Below, piece after piece: positions 1 to 8,403 of a DNA stretch of 64,000 nt (the first letter of the stretch is position 1; the number at the start of each line of letters is the position of its first letter). The notes beneath the pieces were generated by a model. It did no database searches, was not told the DNA's origin, and saw nothing but the letters and a program-made list of their open reading frames with translations. Location of the stretch: positions 868,001 through 932,000 of the forward strand of contig NZ_CP110012.1 of NCBI RefSeq assembly GCF_025947365.1. Reading direction: 5' to 3'. The DNA comes from Flavobacterium sp. N502540 (GTDB lineage Bacteria > Bacteroidota > Bacteroidia > Flavobacteriales > Flavobacteriaceae). A program made the position numbers and the translations under genes.

Positions 1-13
1 CAAATGCTTTCTG

Positions 14-742
14 TTACGGATTATCCTCCCTGTATAAGATCCTTCCTATTCTACCATTTGATCCCAGTGCCCGGCCTTTCACTAACCATGATATACTAAA
101 GCTAATAAATGCACAAGTTTCACTGATGAGCATGGCTTGCTTTACATGCCAATGTCTTATTAAAGGCAATAAAACGATAAAACTGAATACCATCAATAAC
201 CCGCATACAATGTAGAGGTAATTCTCATTTAAAAAATGAATGGGGATTTTTTTATTTTCCTGCTGCCCTATTGTAAATACAAAAATAGAAATCATAGCCA
301 GACAAGTAAAGGCTATTACAGCGAGATAATTGTGCATCTGACTTAAAAACGGCAGATCAGTCGGAATAAGAGAATAAATCTTTATTTTGCCATGAGTCGG
401 ATTAGTAGGAAATAGCGCTACTAAAAGAAATGCAATCCCTGCAAGATTAGAAAGAAAATTGTCATTTTTCCAGAATTTCCACCATACAGAACTTCCAAAT
501 CCTTTGTATGTAATTAAAAAAAGTGCCAGGACACTGAGACTACATGTAAATACGTCTCTTAAGTTTGTGTAGTAATATGCACTAAAAGATACCTGAAGAG
601 TTAGATAATTTGGGCGACTCAATAAGGAAGCAGTTATAAACGTCAATGGTAAAAAACCAGCTAGAACTCCAATCGCTTTTCGCAATCTCAGGTAACTAAT
701 CCTTTCTATTTTAGAACTATCGGTTCTTTGATTAAAAATCAT
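14..742 (-). CDS. Six-helix membrane protein of unknown function
   Basis: I do not recognise this family with confidence. The 242-residue product has about six hydrophobic segments spread over its whole length (roughly residues 22-42, 60-80, 95-112, 130-155, 172-195 and 203-222), so it is probably an inner-membrane protein with no large soluble domain. The layout, with a tyrosine-rich loop after the first helix, resembles DUF998-type proteins, but this is only an impression. I chose the ATG at 742 over a TTG two codons upstream. It stands alone, read away from the ABC ATPase at 851-1801. Confidence 0.6.
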   Translation of the reverse strand: MIFNQRTDSSKIERISYLRLRKAIGVLAGFLPLTFITASLLSRPNYLTLQVSFSAYYYTNLRDVFTCSLSVLALFLITYKGFGSSVWWKFWKNDNFLSNLAGIAFLLVALFPTNPTHGKIKIYSLIPTDLPFLSQMHNYLAVIAFTCLAMISIFVFTIGQQENKKIPIHFLNENYLYIVCGLLMVFSFIVLLPLIRHWHVKQAMLISETCAFISFSISWLVKGRALGSNGRIGRILYREDNP

Positions 743-850
743 GATCAAAATATTAAAATTACAAAAACAAATATCTTGTTTTTACCAGAATATTCCTACA
801 TTTTTTTAAAACTATTGAAAGTTTTACACAAATAACCTTTTCCTCCTTAC

Positions 851-1801
851 TTATAAATAATTCAAACCTAAAAATATTTCCTGCTCCAAAGGCAGATCAA
901 TTTCACTTTCAAAAAAGATTAATTGTCTTTTATAAACCGTTTCGATGAGATAGTGATTTCCTCTAAAATAAGTTCTTCTGATTTTTACCGGTAAATTAGA
1001 CTCGGTAACCATTTTAAACTGATGCGGATATACCAACGTTTTATGCATTTGATCTTCATACGGAACCAACAAATGTGTAGGAACTTCGTTTACCTCTCCA
1101 AAAAGCGAGGCTACATATTTCGTTTCAGGATCTTCGTAAATTTTTGTTGGATTGTCTTTAATAATAACTTCTCCATTTCGCATCACAATGGCTTCATCGG
1201 CAAATGACAAAGCATCTGTACTATCGTGTGTAGCAATAATACAGGTAATTCCTTTTTGTTTCAAATAGCGAAATAAGTTTCGGCGTAATGCATTTTTTCT
1301 GAACGCATCAATTTGACTAAAGGGCTCATCCAATAAAATCACTTCAGGTTCTAATGCCAAAACTCTCACCAGCGCCACTCTCTGCTGTTGACCACCACTC
1401 AAAAATTTAGCTTTCACGTTTGAAAACTGTTCCATTTCCACCATCTCCAATAATTCCTGAACACGCAGTTTTTTCATGTTTGCAAAACCATTCGAAAGAA
1501 ACTTCCCAACATTTTCCGCAACTGTTTCATAAGGAGACAAATCAAAATCCTGAGCCAGATATTTCATAAATGGCATTCCGGGAATCAAATTGTACTTTGG
1601 TCCTAAAATAGGCTTCTCATTATAAAAAATCTTGCCTTCATCCAGGTTGTACAAGCCGTACATAAGTTTTAAAAGTGTACTTTTTCCACAGCCGCTTTCA
1701 CCAATAATGGCAATATTCTCGCCTTTATTTATGGTAAAAGAAACGTTTTTTATAACAGGGTTTTCGGTGTACGAAAAAGAGATATTTTGAATGTCGAGCA
1801 T
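851..1801 (-). CDS. ABC transporter ATP-binding protein, PotA/CysA-like
   Basis: The protein is an ATPase subunit of an ABC importer. All nucleotide-binding motifs are intact: Walker A GESGCGKST (34-42), signature LSGGQQQ (134-140), Walker B VILLDEP (154-160) and the switch histidine in ATHD (192). About 70 residues after residue 245 form a TOBE-like regulatory tail, as in PotA/CysA-type ATPases. No permease or binding-protein gene lies next to it, so its membrane partner and substrate are unknown. A perfect TAnnTTTG -7 box lies about 20 bases upstream of the ATG, giving a very short leader. Confidence 0.85.
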   Translation of the reverse strand: MLDIQNISFSYTENPVIKNVSFTINKGENIAIIGESGCGKSTLLKLMYGLYNLDEGKIFYNEKPILGPKYNLIPGMPFMKYLAQDFDLSPYETVAENVGKFLSNGFANMKKLRVQELLEMVEMEQFSNVKAKFLSGGQQQRVALVRVLALEPEVILLDEPFSQIDAFRKNALRRNLFRYLKQKGITCIIATHDSTDALSFADEAIVMRNGEVIIKDNPTKIYEDPETKYVASLFGEVNEVPTHLLVPYEDQMHKTLVYPHQFKMVTESNLPVKIRRTYFRGNHYLIETVYKRQLIFFESEIDLPLEQEIFLGLNYL

Positions 1802-1819
1802 GGGTTATATTTGAAAGTC

Positions 1820-1827
1820 CAAATTTA
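1820..1827 (-). promoter_or_regulatory. -7 box for the ABC ATPase gene
   Basis: The minus strand reads TAAATTTG, an exact match to the Bacteroidota -7 consensus TAnnTTTG. The start codon begins at 1801, so the predicted leader is only about 12 bases. I see no clear -33 TTG. Confidence 0.55.
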
Positions 1828-1853
1828 CAATGTTTAATTTCTAAAGTCAAAAA

Positions 1854-1881
1854 AAAGCTGCTTCAATTATGAAACAGCTTT
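1854..1881 (-). terminator. Terminator of the OmpA-like lipoprotein gene
   Basis: A hairpin with arms AAAGCTG and CAGCTTT, extended by a GAA/TTC pairing across a short AT loop, is followed on the minus strand by a run of T. It sits about 25 bases beyond the stop codon of the gene at 1907-2602 and upstream of the ABC ATPase promoter. Confidence 0.75.
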
Positions 1882-1906
1882 TAAGAAATTTTATTGTAGT
1901 TTGAAA

Positions 1907-2602
1907 CTATTTTCCAGCCTGAGCTTTAGCATCATTTACCATTTTATCGTTTGCAGTGATAGAAAACTCTACACGACGGTTTTGTGCTCTTCCTTCCGGT
2001 GTGTCGTTTGTCGCAATTGGATCAACTATACCTAAACCTGAAGTTTTGAAACGGCTTGATTTTAATCCTTTTGAAACTAAATAAGCCTGTACCGAAGCAG
2101 CTCTTTGTCCTGAAAGTGTCAAATTGTATTCCGGTCTTCCTGTATTATCAGTATATCCAAAAATTTGAATATCAGTATCTCCATACTCGTTGAATACTGG
2201 TACCAGTTTATCTAAATTTGCTTTAGCCTGAGGTGTCAAAGTAGATTTATTAGTATCAAAACGTACTGCATTTTCATTTAAAGTTAAGTGAATTCCTTCT
2301 CCTACTCTTTCTACGTTTGCACCTGGTAAAGCCTGATCAATTTCACGGGCTTGTTTGTCCATTTTGTTTCCAATAAGAGCACCGGTTCCTCCACCTACAG
2401 CAGCTCCAATTGCAGCTCCCAAAGCAGCATTTCCGCCTTTTCCAAGGTTATTTCCTAAAACAGCACCTATGATACCACCCGCAACTACTCCAATTCCGGC
2501 ACCTTTTTGTGTGTTATTTGCATTTTTTACTGAGTCACAGCTTGTAAAAAAACTGGCTAATACTAGCAAACAACTCAAACTTAAAACGGTTATCTTTCTC
2601 AT
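1907..2602 (-). CDS. OmpA-family lipoprotein with glycine-zipper domain
   Basis: This is a 231-residue outer-membrane-associated lipoprotein that probably anchors the envelope to peptidoglycan. It begins with a lipoprotein signal ending at a cysteine near residue 22. A glycine/alanine-rich zipper follows (about 33-80). The last ~115 residues are an OmpA C-terminal peptidoglycan-binding domain with the typical GYTDNTG and NRRVEF motifs. This layout matches YiaD-type lipoproteins. It lies 18 bases behind the lipoprotein gene at 2621-3124 and is probably co-transcribed with it. Confidence 0.9.
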   Translation of the reverse strand: MRKITVLSLSCLLVLASFFTSCDSVKNANNTQKGAGIGVVAGGIIGAVLGNNLGKGGNAALGAAIGAAVGGGTGALIGNKMDKQAREIDQALPGANVERVGEGIHLTLNENAVRFDTNKSTLTPQAKANLDKLVPVFNEYGDTDIQIFGYTDNTGRPEYNLTLSGQRAASVQAYLVSKGLKSSRFKTSGLGIVDPIATNDTPEGRAQNRRVEFSITANDKMVNDAKAQAGK

Positions 2603-2620
2603 CTTTCTATATTTTTATTT

Positions 2621-3124
2621 TTAATTGGCTCTTTGAAATTGGTATACTACATCTTTTGTTTGTCCACCTACGTTAATGTTATCGATCAACTGAAATGAAT
2701 TATCAGTCAAACCTGCTACTTTTAATAGGTATCCATCTCTTACCTTTTTAGCTTTTATCCCAGCATCCAAAATTTTAAGAACAAACATTCCCTGATTATT
2801 AACACTCCAAACAATTGGTGAATTAAATCCGGTGCAGCTTGGTGATGTTAAAGCCATTGATCCTTTGTTGTTATTTGAAATGAAATTCCACGTACTTCCG
2901 ATGAAGCATTTAGAATCTGCAAGATCAAAAGAATTTACCTTGATATATTCAGAACCGGGATAAGAAACATTGGTTAAAACCCAATTTCCTTTAATAGCTA
3001 CCTGAGTAGGTCTGTCAAGTTTAGTCGATAGTGTAGTTGCTCCATTTGAAGCTGTTGTAGACGATGCTGATTTACACGCAAAAAACATCGTGGCCATCAT
3101 GCAAATGAAAATAATTTTCTTCAT
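2621..3124 (-). CDS. Small lipoprotein of unknown function
   Basis: The 167-residue product starts with a lipoprotein signal whose lipobox ends at Cys17 (FFACKS). The mature part is a compact, probably beta-rich domain of about 130 residues, reminiscent of lipocalin-like lipoproteins of Bacteroidota, with no catalytic motif that I recognise. I chose the ATG at 3124 because it directly precedes the signal sequence; a start at 3166 would sit almost on the predicted transcription start. It is first in a two-gene unit with the OmpA-like lipoprotein. Confidence 0.75.
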   Translation of the reverse strand: MKKIIFICMMATMFFACKSASSTTASNGATTLSTKLDRPTQVAIKGNWVLTNVSYPGSEYIKVNSFDLADSKCFIGSTWNFISNNNKGSMALTSPSCTGFNSPIVWSVNNQGMFVLKILDAGIKAKKVRDGYLLKVAGLTDNSFQLIDNINVGGQTKDVVYQFQRAN

Positions 3125-3177
3125 TTTGTACATTTTTTTTAGAGTTAATACTGACACGTTTAACAATTATTATACTG

Positions 3178-3185
3178 CAAAGATA
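3178..3185 (-). promoter_or_regulatory. -7 box for the lipoprotein/OmpA operon
   Basis: The minus strand reads TATCTTTG, an exact TAnnTTTG match, about 55 bases upstream of the chosen ATG at 3124. No clear -33 TTG is visible. Confidence 0.55.
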
Positions 3186-3328
3186 CAATTCATAGGAATA
3201 TCTCGGGTTTCAGAATCTAATTATTTTCTTTCAAAATTAACACTTACGCCATTTTGTCACCCAAAAAACAATTGGTATTCTATTTGAAGAAATGAAAATC
3301 ATCACATTAAACTAAAAAATAAAAAAAT

Positions 3329-5212
3329 ATGACAACAGGTAAAATTAATGTTTCGGTAGAAAACATCTTTCCCTTAATCAAAAAATTCTTATACAGCGAT
3401 CACGAAATTTTCTTACGTGAGCTTGTTTCCAACGGAACTGACGCTACTTTAAAACTAAAACACCTTATTAGTATTGGCGAAGCTAAAGTAGAATACGGAA
3501 ATCCGGTTATCGAAATCAAAGTAGACAAAGAAGGAAAAAAAATCCACATTATCGATCAGGGTCTTGGAATGACTGCTGACGAAGTGGAAAAATACATCAA
3601 TCAGGTTGCCTTTTCAGGAGCTGAAGAATTCCTGGACAAATACAAAGATTCTGCTAAAGATTCAGGAATTATTGGTCACTTTGGTCTTGGTTTTTATTCT
3701 GCTTTTATGGTTGCAGAAAAAGTAGAAATCATCACAAAATCATACAAAGACGAACCTGCAGCACACTGGACATGTGACGGAAGCCCTGAATTTACTTTAG
3801 AACCTGCTGACAAAACCTCACGTGGTACTGAAATCATCCTGCACATTGCTGAAGATTCTCTTGAATTTTTAGAAGATTCAAAAATCAGTGGATTACTGAA
3901 CAAGTATAACAAGTTTATGCCTGTGCCAATTAAATTTGGAACCAGAACAGAAACACTTCCAAAACCGGAAGATGCTCCTGAAGATTATGTAAATGAAACG
4001 GTTGAAACCGACAACATCATCAACAATCCAAATCCGGCATGGACGAAACAACCAAATGAATTATCTGATGAAGACTACAAAAACTTCTACAGAGAATTAT
4101 ACCCAATGCAGTTTGAGGAGCCGTTATTCAACATTCACTTAAATGTAGACTATCCTTTTAACTTAACCGGAATTTTGTATTTTCCTAAGTTAGGTTCGGA
4201 CATGCAGATTCAAAAAGACAAAATTCAATTGTACCAAAACCAGGTTTACGTTACAGATAACGTAGAAGGAATTGTACCTGAATTTTTAACAATGTTAAAA
4301 GGTGTTATTGATTCTCCGGATATTCCATTGAATGTTTCCCGCTCAGGATTACAAGCTGATGGCGCTGTTAAAAAGATCTCAAACTATATCACTCGTAAAG
4401 TAGCCGATAAACTAAAAGCTTTGTTCAATGAAAATCGTGCTGATTTTGAACAAAAATGGAACGATATTAAAATCGTTTTAGAATACGGAATGCTTTCTGA
4501 AGATAAATTCTACGAAAAAGCCGGTGCGTTTGTGTTGTACCCAACAGTTGACGATACCTACTTTACTCTGGAAGAATTAAAAGAAAAACTAAAAGAAAAT
4601 CAGACTGACAAAGACGGAAAACTGATCGTCCTTTATGCCGGAAACAAAGATGCACAGCACTCTTATATTGAAACAGCAAAAGAAAAAGGATATGAAGTAT
4701 TACTTTTAGACTCGCCTATTATCTCACACTTAATTCAAAAAATTGAAGGTGATAATAGCGGTTTAACTTTTGTACGTGTAGACTCTGATCACATTGATAA
4801 TTTAATCAAGAAAGAAGAAAATACTATTTCTAAATTATCCGATGAAGAAAAAGAAACATTAAAAACATCTTTAGAAACTTACATCCCTAAAGCATACTCT
4901 GTACAATTGGAAGCAATGGACAGTCAGGCGGCTCCGTTTATCATCACGCAACCTGAATTCATGCGTAGAATGAAAGAAATGAGTCAGTCAGGTGGTGGCG
5001 GAATGTTCGGAATGGGCAATATGCCGGAAATGTACAATTTGATTGTAAACACCAATTCTGACTTAGCGTCAAGCATCCTAAACACAGAAGACAAAACACA
5101 TCAGGAACACTTGGTTAAACAAGCTTTAGACTTAGCTAAATTGTCACAAAACTTATTAAAAGGAGAAGCTCTAACTGCTTTCGTAAAAAGAAGTTTTGAA
5201 ATGATTAAATAA
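3329..5212 (+). CDS. htpG: Molecular chaperone HtpG (Hsp90)
   Basis: HtpG is the bacterial Hsp90, a cytosolic ATP-dependent homodimeric chaperone. The 627-residue length is normal for the family. The N-terminal GHKL ATPase domain shows the LVSNGTDA helix, the nucleotide-binding DQGLGM motif and the lid/glycine motif GHFGLGFYSAF. The middle domain contains the catalytic-loop region RSGLQADGAVKKI, and the C-terminal dimerisation domain follows. It is a single-gene unit that ends in a strong terminator. No exact -7 box was found upstream. Confidence 0.97.
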   Translation: MTTGKINVSVENIFPLIKKFLYSDHEIFLRELVSNGTDATLKLKHLISIGEAKVEYGNPVIEIKVDKEGKKIHIIDQGLGMTADEVEKYINQVAFSGAEEFLDKYKDSAKDSGIIGHFGLGFYSAFMVAEKVEIITKSYKDEPAAHWTCDGSPEFTLEPADKTSRGTEIILHIAEDSLEFLEDSKISGLLNKYNKFMPVPIKFGTRTETLPKPEDAPEDYVNETVETDNIINNPNPAWTKQPNELSDEDYKNFYRELYPMQFEEPLFNIHLNVDYPFNLTGILYFPKLGSDMQIQKDKIQLYQNQVYVTDNVEGIVPEFLTMLKGVIDSPDIPLNVSRSGLQADGAVKKISNYITRKVADKLKALFNENRADFEQKWNDIKIVLEYGMLSEDKFYEKAGAFVLYPTVDDTYFTLEELKEKLKENQTDKDGKLIVLYAGNKDAQHSYIETAKEKGYEVLLLDSPIISHLIQKIEGDNSGLTFVRVDSDHIDNLIKKEENTISKLSDEEKETLKTSLETYIPKAYSVQLEAMDSQAAPFIITQPEFMRRMKEMSQSGGGGMFGMGNMPEMYNLIVNTNSDLASSILNTEDKTHQEHLVKQALDLAKLSQNLLKGEALTAFVKRSFEMIK

Positions 5213-5250
5213 AACTTTTAGCAATACAAGTTTTCAAGATTAAAACACAG

Positions 5251-5279
5251 GCCCTGCAAATAAACTTGCAGGGCTTTTT
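5251..5279 (+). terminator. Terminator of htpG
   Basis: A 9-bp perfect stem GCCCTGCAA/TTGCAGGGC with a 6-base loop is followed by TTTTTA, about 40 bases after the htpG stop codon. Confidence 0.9.
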
Positions 5280-5331
5280 ACTTTAAAAAAAACACACCCA
5301 AAAGCCCCTTTGATTCCAATTGATTTTTTTA

Positions 5332-5359
5332 TTGCATTTCATTTTTTTCATTACATTTG
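5332..5359 (+). promoter_or_regulatory. Promoter of the lipoprotein gene at 5396
   Basis: TTG at 5332-5334, a 17-base spacer, and TACATTTG at 5352-5359 give an exact match to the Bacteroidota primary sigma consensus. The start codon is 37 bases downstream. Confidence 0.7.
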
Positions 5360-5395
5360 AACGCCTTATAATCTAATCGAAAAACAAAAACTACT

Positions 5396-6226
5396 ATGAA
5401 AAAGACAGCTTTTTTACTCCTAACCATTTGCACAACAGCACTAACACAAGTTTCCTGTTCAAGCAATGACGACACAAAAAAACAATCTGAATCTGATGTC
5501 ACGTCAGTTGGAGCTTCACTTACCATCGATGCCATTAACGATATGGACATCAAAACCGGGTTAATAGTTACAACAAAAAACACCTCCTCAGCAAAATCGG
5601 ACGAGACAACACCCGGAATCTGCGGCACAATTACAATCACACAACAAAGTCCAACCTCTTATCCTAAAGTTTTCACCGTTGATTACGGAACCGGATGCAC
5701 CGACAATCTGATCAACAGAAAAGGAAAGTTAAAAATCACACTTTCAGGACCGATAATTACTACCGGAAGCAAAATAACCATCGAAAGAATCGACTATTCT
5801 TTTAATGGCATAAAATTGGAAGGAACAATAGAATACACCAACACAACAACTGTGGCAACTGTACCACAATGGAGCCGAAAAGTGACCAACGGAAAGTTCA
5901 CTGATTTAGAAGGCAGAGTTTACCTTAACTCAGGAAACTGGACTGTAAAACAAACTGCGGGTGTCGATACTCCTTATGTTCTGGAAGACAATACATATGA
6001 AATGACTGAAGGAAACCACACTATCACCAGCTCAAACGGAGCTGTATTAACCTTAACCGTTCAGGAATCATTGATTAAAAAATATTCTTGCGATTTTATT
6101 TCCAAAGGAAAACTGAAAGTTCAGGGCAATTTACTAAACGGAGTGGTTGATTATGGCAACAATGATTGCGACAAAAAATTCACTTACACGAACGAAAACG
6201 GAACTACATTTAATCTCTCCATGTAA
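5396..6226 (+). CDS. Lipoprotein of unknown function
   Basis: The 276-residue protein has a lipoprotein signal with a lipobox ending at Cys21 (QVSCSSN), so it should be a lipid-anchored envelope protein. The mature part is rich in Thr, Ser, Asn and Gly and appears to be all-beta. It has scattered cysteines (CGT near residue 75, GCTDN near 100, YSCDF near 225, NDCDK near 260) that could form disulfides. Similar lipoproteins are common in flavobacteria, but I know no function for them. It has its own promoter and terminator. Confidence 0.75.
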   Translation: MKKTAFLLLTICTTALTQVSCSSNDDTKKQSESDVTSVGASLTIDAINDMDIKTGLIVTTKNTSSAKSDETTPGICGTITITQQSPTSYPKVFTVDYGTGCTDNLINRKGKLKITLSGPIITTGSKITIERIDYSFNGIKLEGTIEYTNTTTVATVPQWSRKVTNGKFTDLEGRVYLNSGNWTVKQTAGVDTPYVLEDNTYEMTEGNHTITSSNGAVLTLTVQESLIKKYSCDFISKGKLKVQGNLLNGVVDYGNNDCDKKFTYTNENGTTFNLSM

Positions 6227-6249
6227 TACTCTTTATTCCCAAAAATATC

Positions 6250-6286
6250 AAATCCCGATTTAGAAATAGATTGGGATTTATTTTTT
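6250..6286 (+). terminator. Terminator of the lipoprotein gene at 5396
   Basis: AAATCCC pairs with GGGATTT, extended by a G-T pair and two AT pairs, across an AT-rich loop. A T run follows. It begins 24 bases after the stop codon. Confidence 0.7.
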
Positions 6287-6357
6287 CGCAAAATTTAAAT
6301 GCCACCACAGTACATTCAAACTATTTTCTTTATTTTGCAGCAAAATCTAAAAAACCA

Positions 6358-7074
6358 ATGAAAAAATCAATTATTGCTTTTGTTACACTTGCCCTATTGG
6401 CATCATGCAGCAAAAAAGAATCAACTGACGGTTTGCACCTTACAGGAAATATAAAAGGATTAAAAAACGGAACTTTATATATTCAGAGAATCGTTGACAC
6501 ATCACTTGTTGCTATTGACAGCATTAAAATAGACGGAAATTCTGCATTTGACACTAACATAAAACTGGAATCCCCTGAAATGTTATATTTATTCCTGGAT
6601 CGCGGAGTAACCAATTCACTGGACAACAATGTTATGTTTTTCGCAGAACCCGGAAACATCAACATCGACACGAATCTGGATAATTTTATCTATGGCGCAA
6701 AAATTACAGGATCTAAAAATCAGGAATTGTACGATGAGTATAAAAAGATAAATTCCCGTTTCAATGACGAAAGCCTTGCAATGGTAGAATCAAAATTTAA
6801 AGCTGTAAAAAGACAAGACCAGAAAGCCATTGACAGTATTAACGTCAAACAAGAATCCAACATCAAAAGAAAGTACCTATATGCTACCAACTTTGCTCTA
6901 AACAACAAAGATCATGAGATAGCGCCTTATATTGCTTTAGCGGAGATTTACGATATCAATATTAAATTTTTAGATACGATTCAGAAATCAATGACACCAA
7001 AAGTGGCCAATTCGCTATACGGTAAGAAACTAACAAAATACGTTGCCGACATCAAGAAAGAGCAACAAAAATAA
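6358..7074 (+). CDS. DUF4369-type lipoprotein
   Basis: The 238-residue lipoprotein has a signal ending at Cys17 (LLASCSKKE). Residues about 22-125 have the features of the DUF4369 domain often found N-terminal to thioredoxin-like domains in Bacteroidota: LTGNIKGLKNGTLYIQR and a later GKINID-like strand. The C-terminal half is helical and charged, and no thioredoxin CxxC motif is present, so this is a stand-alone form. I chose the ATG at 6358 because it begins the signal peptide; an in-frame start further upstream would add 29 residues of unlikely sequence. Confidence 0.75.
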   Translation: MKKSIIAFVTLALLASCSKKESTDGLHLTGNIKGLKNGTLYIQRIVDTSLVAIDSIKIDGNSAFDTNIKLESPEMLYLFLDRGVTNSLDNNVMFFAEPGNINIDTNLDNFIYGAKITGSKNQELYDEYKKINSRFNDESLAMVESKFKAVKRQDQKAIDSINVKQESNIKRKYLYATNFALNNKDHEIAPYIALAEIYDINIKFLDTIQKSMTPKVANSLYGKKLTKYVADIKKEQQK

Positions 7075-7082
7075 AATCCAAT

Positions 7083-7116
7083 AAAAAATGTCCTGACTAG
7101 TCAGGACATTTTTTTT
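7083..7116. terminator. Bidirectional terminator between convergent genes
   Basis: A perfect 14-bp palindrome centred on CTAG, with arms beginning AAAAAATGTCCTGA, has A and T runs on its two sides. It serves the gene ending at 7074 and could also serve the opposing gene that ends at 7142. Confidence 0.9.
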
Positions 7117-7141
7117 ATATCAGATTTCACCACTTTAATTC

Positions 7142-7600
7142 CTATCTTCCAAGCAGAGCACCCAAAATTCCAAACACAAATATAAGTCCGTACAAAGCAA
7201 GAATAGCCAACATGAAAATACCTATGAATTTATAATGTGATTTAAGATACCCGAAAGAACTGGTCAACAACTCTGAATCGTTCTCTCTAAAAGCTCTCTT
7301 TGTATTTACAGCAAACTTGTACAGATAATAAACCGGAAAGAAATTGATCGCTGCAATAAAAACATAAAAGAACCCCACTAACGCTCCAAAAGAGCTTCCA
7401 AAACCTCCCATTCCTGACATACTATTTCCCATAGCCGAAAAGATAGTTCCCGCAAAAACGCCTATTAAAACCATCAATCCAATTCCTACGAATCCTAAAA
7501 TAGACAGGAAATAAGCCCATTTGGCGGTTTCCTTTAAAAAGTCCTTAGCAGTTTGGTCAAGCTGCAATTCAAATTTTTCAAAAACTGATGTTTCTTCCAT
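7142..7600 (-). CDS. DUF5362-like small membrane protein
   Basis: The 152-residue protein has a soluble N-terminus of about 25 residues and three to four hydrophobic helices (about 30-55, 68-95 and 122-150). Glycine/methionine-rich stretches lie between the first two. The arrangement fits the DUF5362 family of flavobacterial inner-membrane proteins, whose function is unknown. The product has no catalytic motif. A -7 box TATGTTTG lies just upstream. Confidence 0.7.
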   Translation of the reverse strand: MEETSVFEKFELQLDQTAKDFLKETAKWAYFLSILGFVGIGLMVLIGVFAGTIFSAMGNSMSGMGGFGSSFGALVGFFYVFIAAINFFPVYYLYKFAVNTKRAFRENDSELLTSSFGYLKSHYKFIGIFMLAILALYGLIFVFGILGALLGR

Positions 7601-7626
7601 TATTAATATGTTTTTTGGTTAAGCAA

Positions 7627-7634
7627 CAAACATA
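7627..7634 (-). promoter_or_regulatory. -7 box for the DUF5362-like gene
   Basis: The minus strand reads TATGTTTG, an exact consensus match 27 bases upstream of the start codon. The nearest TTG gives a spacer of only 15 bases. Confidence 0.5.
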
Positions 7635-7750
7635 TGAAAAATAGCATTACAAACACCTCCATCAAAAATAGGTCAGATGCAAAAAAGATAGCTTCTAGGG
7701 TATTTCGTTTAATTCCCAGCGAGTTTCGCACAGATCTCTTATAGACACTT

Positions 7751-8099
7751 CCAATACTACACCTGCATACTTTACACAAAACCTTGCACTCTTTGGGGCT
7801 AGAAAAAAGCCCACGGATTACACAGATTCGTTTCACGAAAACGCGGATCTGCACGGATTTTTATTCTAAAGCAATACTACACCCGCATACTTTGCGTAAG
7901 ACTTTGCGTTCTTCGCGGTTAGAAAAAAGCCCACGGATTACACAGATTCGTTTCAATAAAACGCGGATCTGCACGGATTTTTATTCTAAAGCAATACTAC
8001 ACCCGTGTACTTTGCGTAAGACTTTGCGTTCTTCACGGTTAAAAAAACATATGCAGATTCATTTCACAAAAGCACCAATCTAGACAGATTTCGCTTTGG
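7751..8099. repeat. 120-bp tandem repeat, about 2.9 copies
   Basis: Units start at 7751, 7871 and 7991 with an exact period of 120 bases. The second and third units are nearly identical for their first ~57 bases. The first unit is diverged at its start, and the last decays after about 8047. Each unit contains short words such as CCACGGATTACACAGATTCG and GCACGGATTTTTATTC that I recall from dispersed intergenic repeats of flavobacteria. The stretch 7601-8102 otherwise contains only a promoter; I do not accept the short reading frame that crosses the repeat. Confidence 0.85.
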
Positions 8100-8102
8100 A
8101 GC

Positions 8103-8137
8103 AAAAAAAAACCACTCACAAAATGTGAATGGTTTTT
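8103..8137 (-). terminator. Terminator of the downstream tRNA-Thr gene
   Basis: An AAAAACCA/TGGTTTTT stem, extended by five more pairs with one mismatch, is followed on the minus strand by a T run. It starts right after the tRNA 3' end at 8139. Confidence 0.8.
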
Positions 8138-8138
8138 G

Positions 8139-8212
8139 AGCCGATAGAGGGACTCGAACCCACGACCTGCTGATTACAAATCAGCTGCTCTAGCCAGCTG
8201 AGCTACATCGGC
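8139..8212 (-). tRNA. tRNA-Thr (anticodon TGT), copy 1
   Basis: The minus strand folds as a 74-base tRNA. The acceptor stem is GCCGAT/ATCGGC. The anticodon stem GCTGA/TCAGC encloses the loop TTTGTAA, giving anticodon TGT (threonine, ACA/ACN codons). The T arm GTGGGTTCGAGTCCC is canonical. The CCA end is not encoded. It has its own promoter and terminator and is base-for-base identical to copy 2 at 8317-8390. Confidence 0.96.
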
Positions 8213-8225
8213 CTTTTAACGCGTG

Positions 8226-8256
8226 CAAAACTACAATAGTTTTTTATATTTTCCAA
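8226..8256 (-). promoter_or_regulatory. Promoter of tRNA-Thr copy 1
   Basis: On the minus strand, TTG (8256-8254), a 20-base spacer and TAGTTTTG (8233-8226) match the Bacteroidota consensus. The tRNA begins 14 bases downstream of the -7 box. Confidence 0.7.
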
Positions 8257-8280
8257 AATAATTTTACAACTTTTTTTGGT

Positions 8281-8310
8281 AAAAAAACCACCCACAAAGT
8301 AGGTGGTTTT
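8281..8310 (-). terminator. Terminator of the upstream tRNA-Thr gene
   Basis: A 9-bp stem AAAACCACC/GGTGGTTTT is followed on the minus strand by a T run. It lies seven bases beyond tRNA-Thr copy 2. Confidence 0.85.
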
Positions 8311-8316
8311 ATGTTG

Positions 8317-8390
8317 AGCCGATAGAGGGACTCGAACCCACGACCTGCTGATTACAAATCAGCTGCTCTAGCCAGCTGAGCTACATCGGC
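8317..8390 (-). tRNA. tRNA-Thr (anticodon TGT), copy 2
   Basis: This 74-base gene is identical in sequence to the copy at 8139-8212, with anticodon TGT and no encoded CCA. It is transcribed first of the pair and is bracketed by its own promoter (8404-8433) and terminator. The two genes are therefore separate transcription units rather than a dicistron. Confidence 0.96.
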
Positions 8391-8403
8391 CTCAATACGG
8401 GTG

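Noticed and set aside
2355..2624. Proline/alanine-rich open frame opposite the OmpA-like lipoprotein gene
   Set aside because: It is the antisense shadow of the glycine-zipper region of a clearly real gene.
3251..3328. Promoter for htpG with a TATTTG element
   Set aside because: The spacing between TA and TTTG does not match TAnnTTTG; no exact box was found in the leader.
7784..8083. A 99-codon open frame on the plus strand across the tandem repeat
   Set aside because: Its product is itself a repeat of the 120-bp unit (period 40 residues), has no known domain and no promoter, and decays with the repeat. It is a by-product of a unit length divisible by three.
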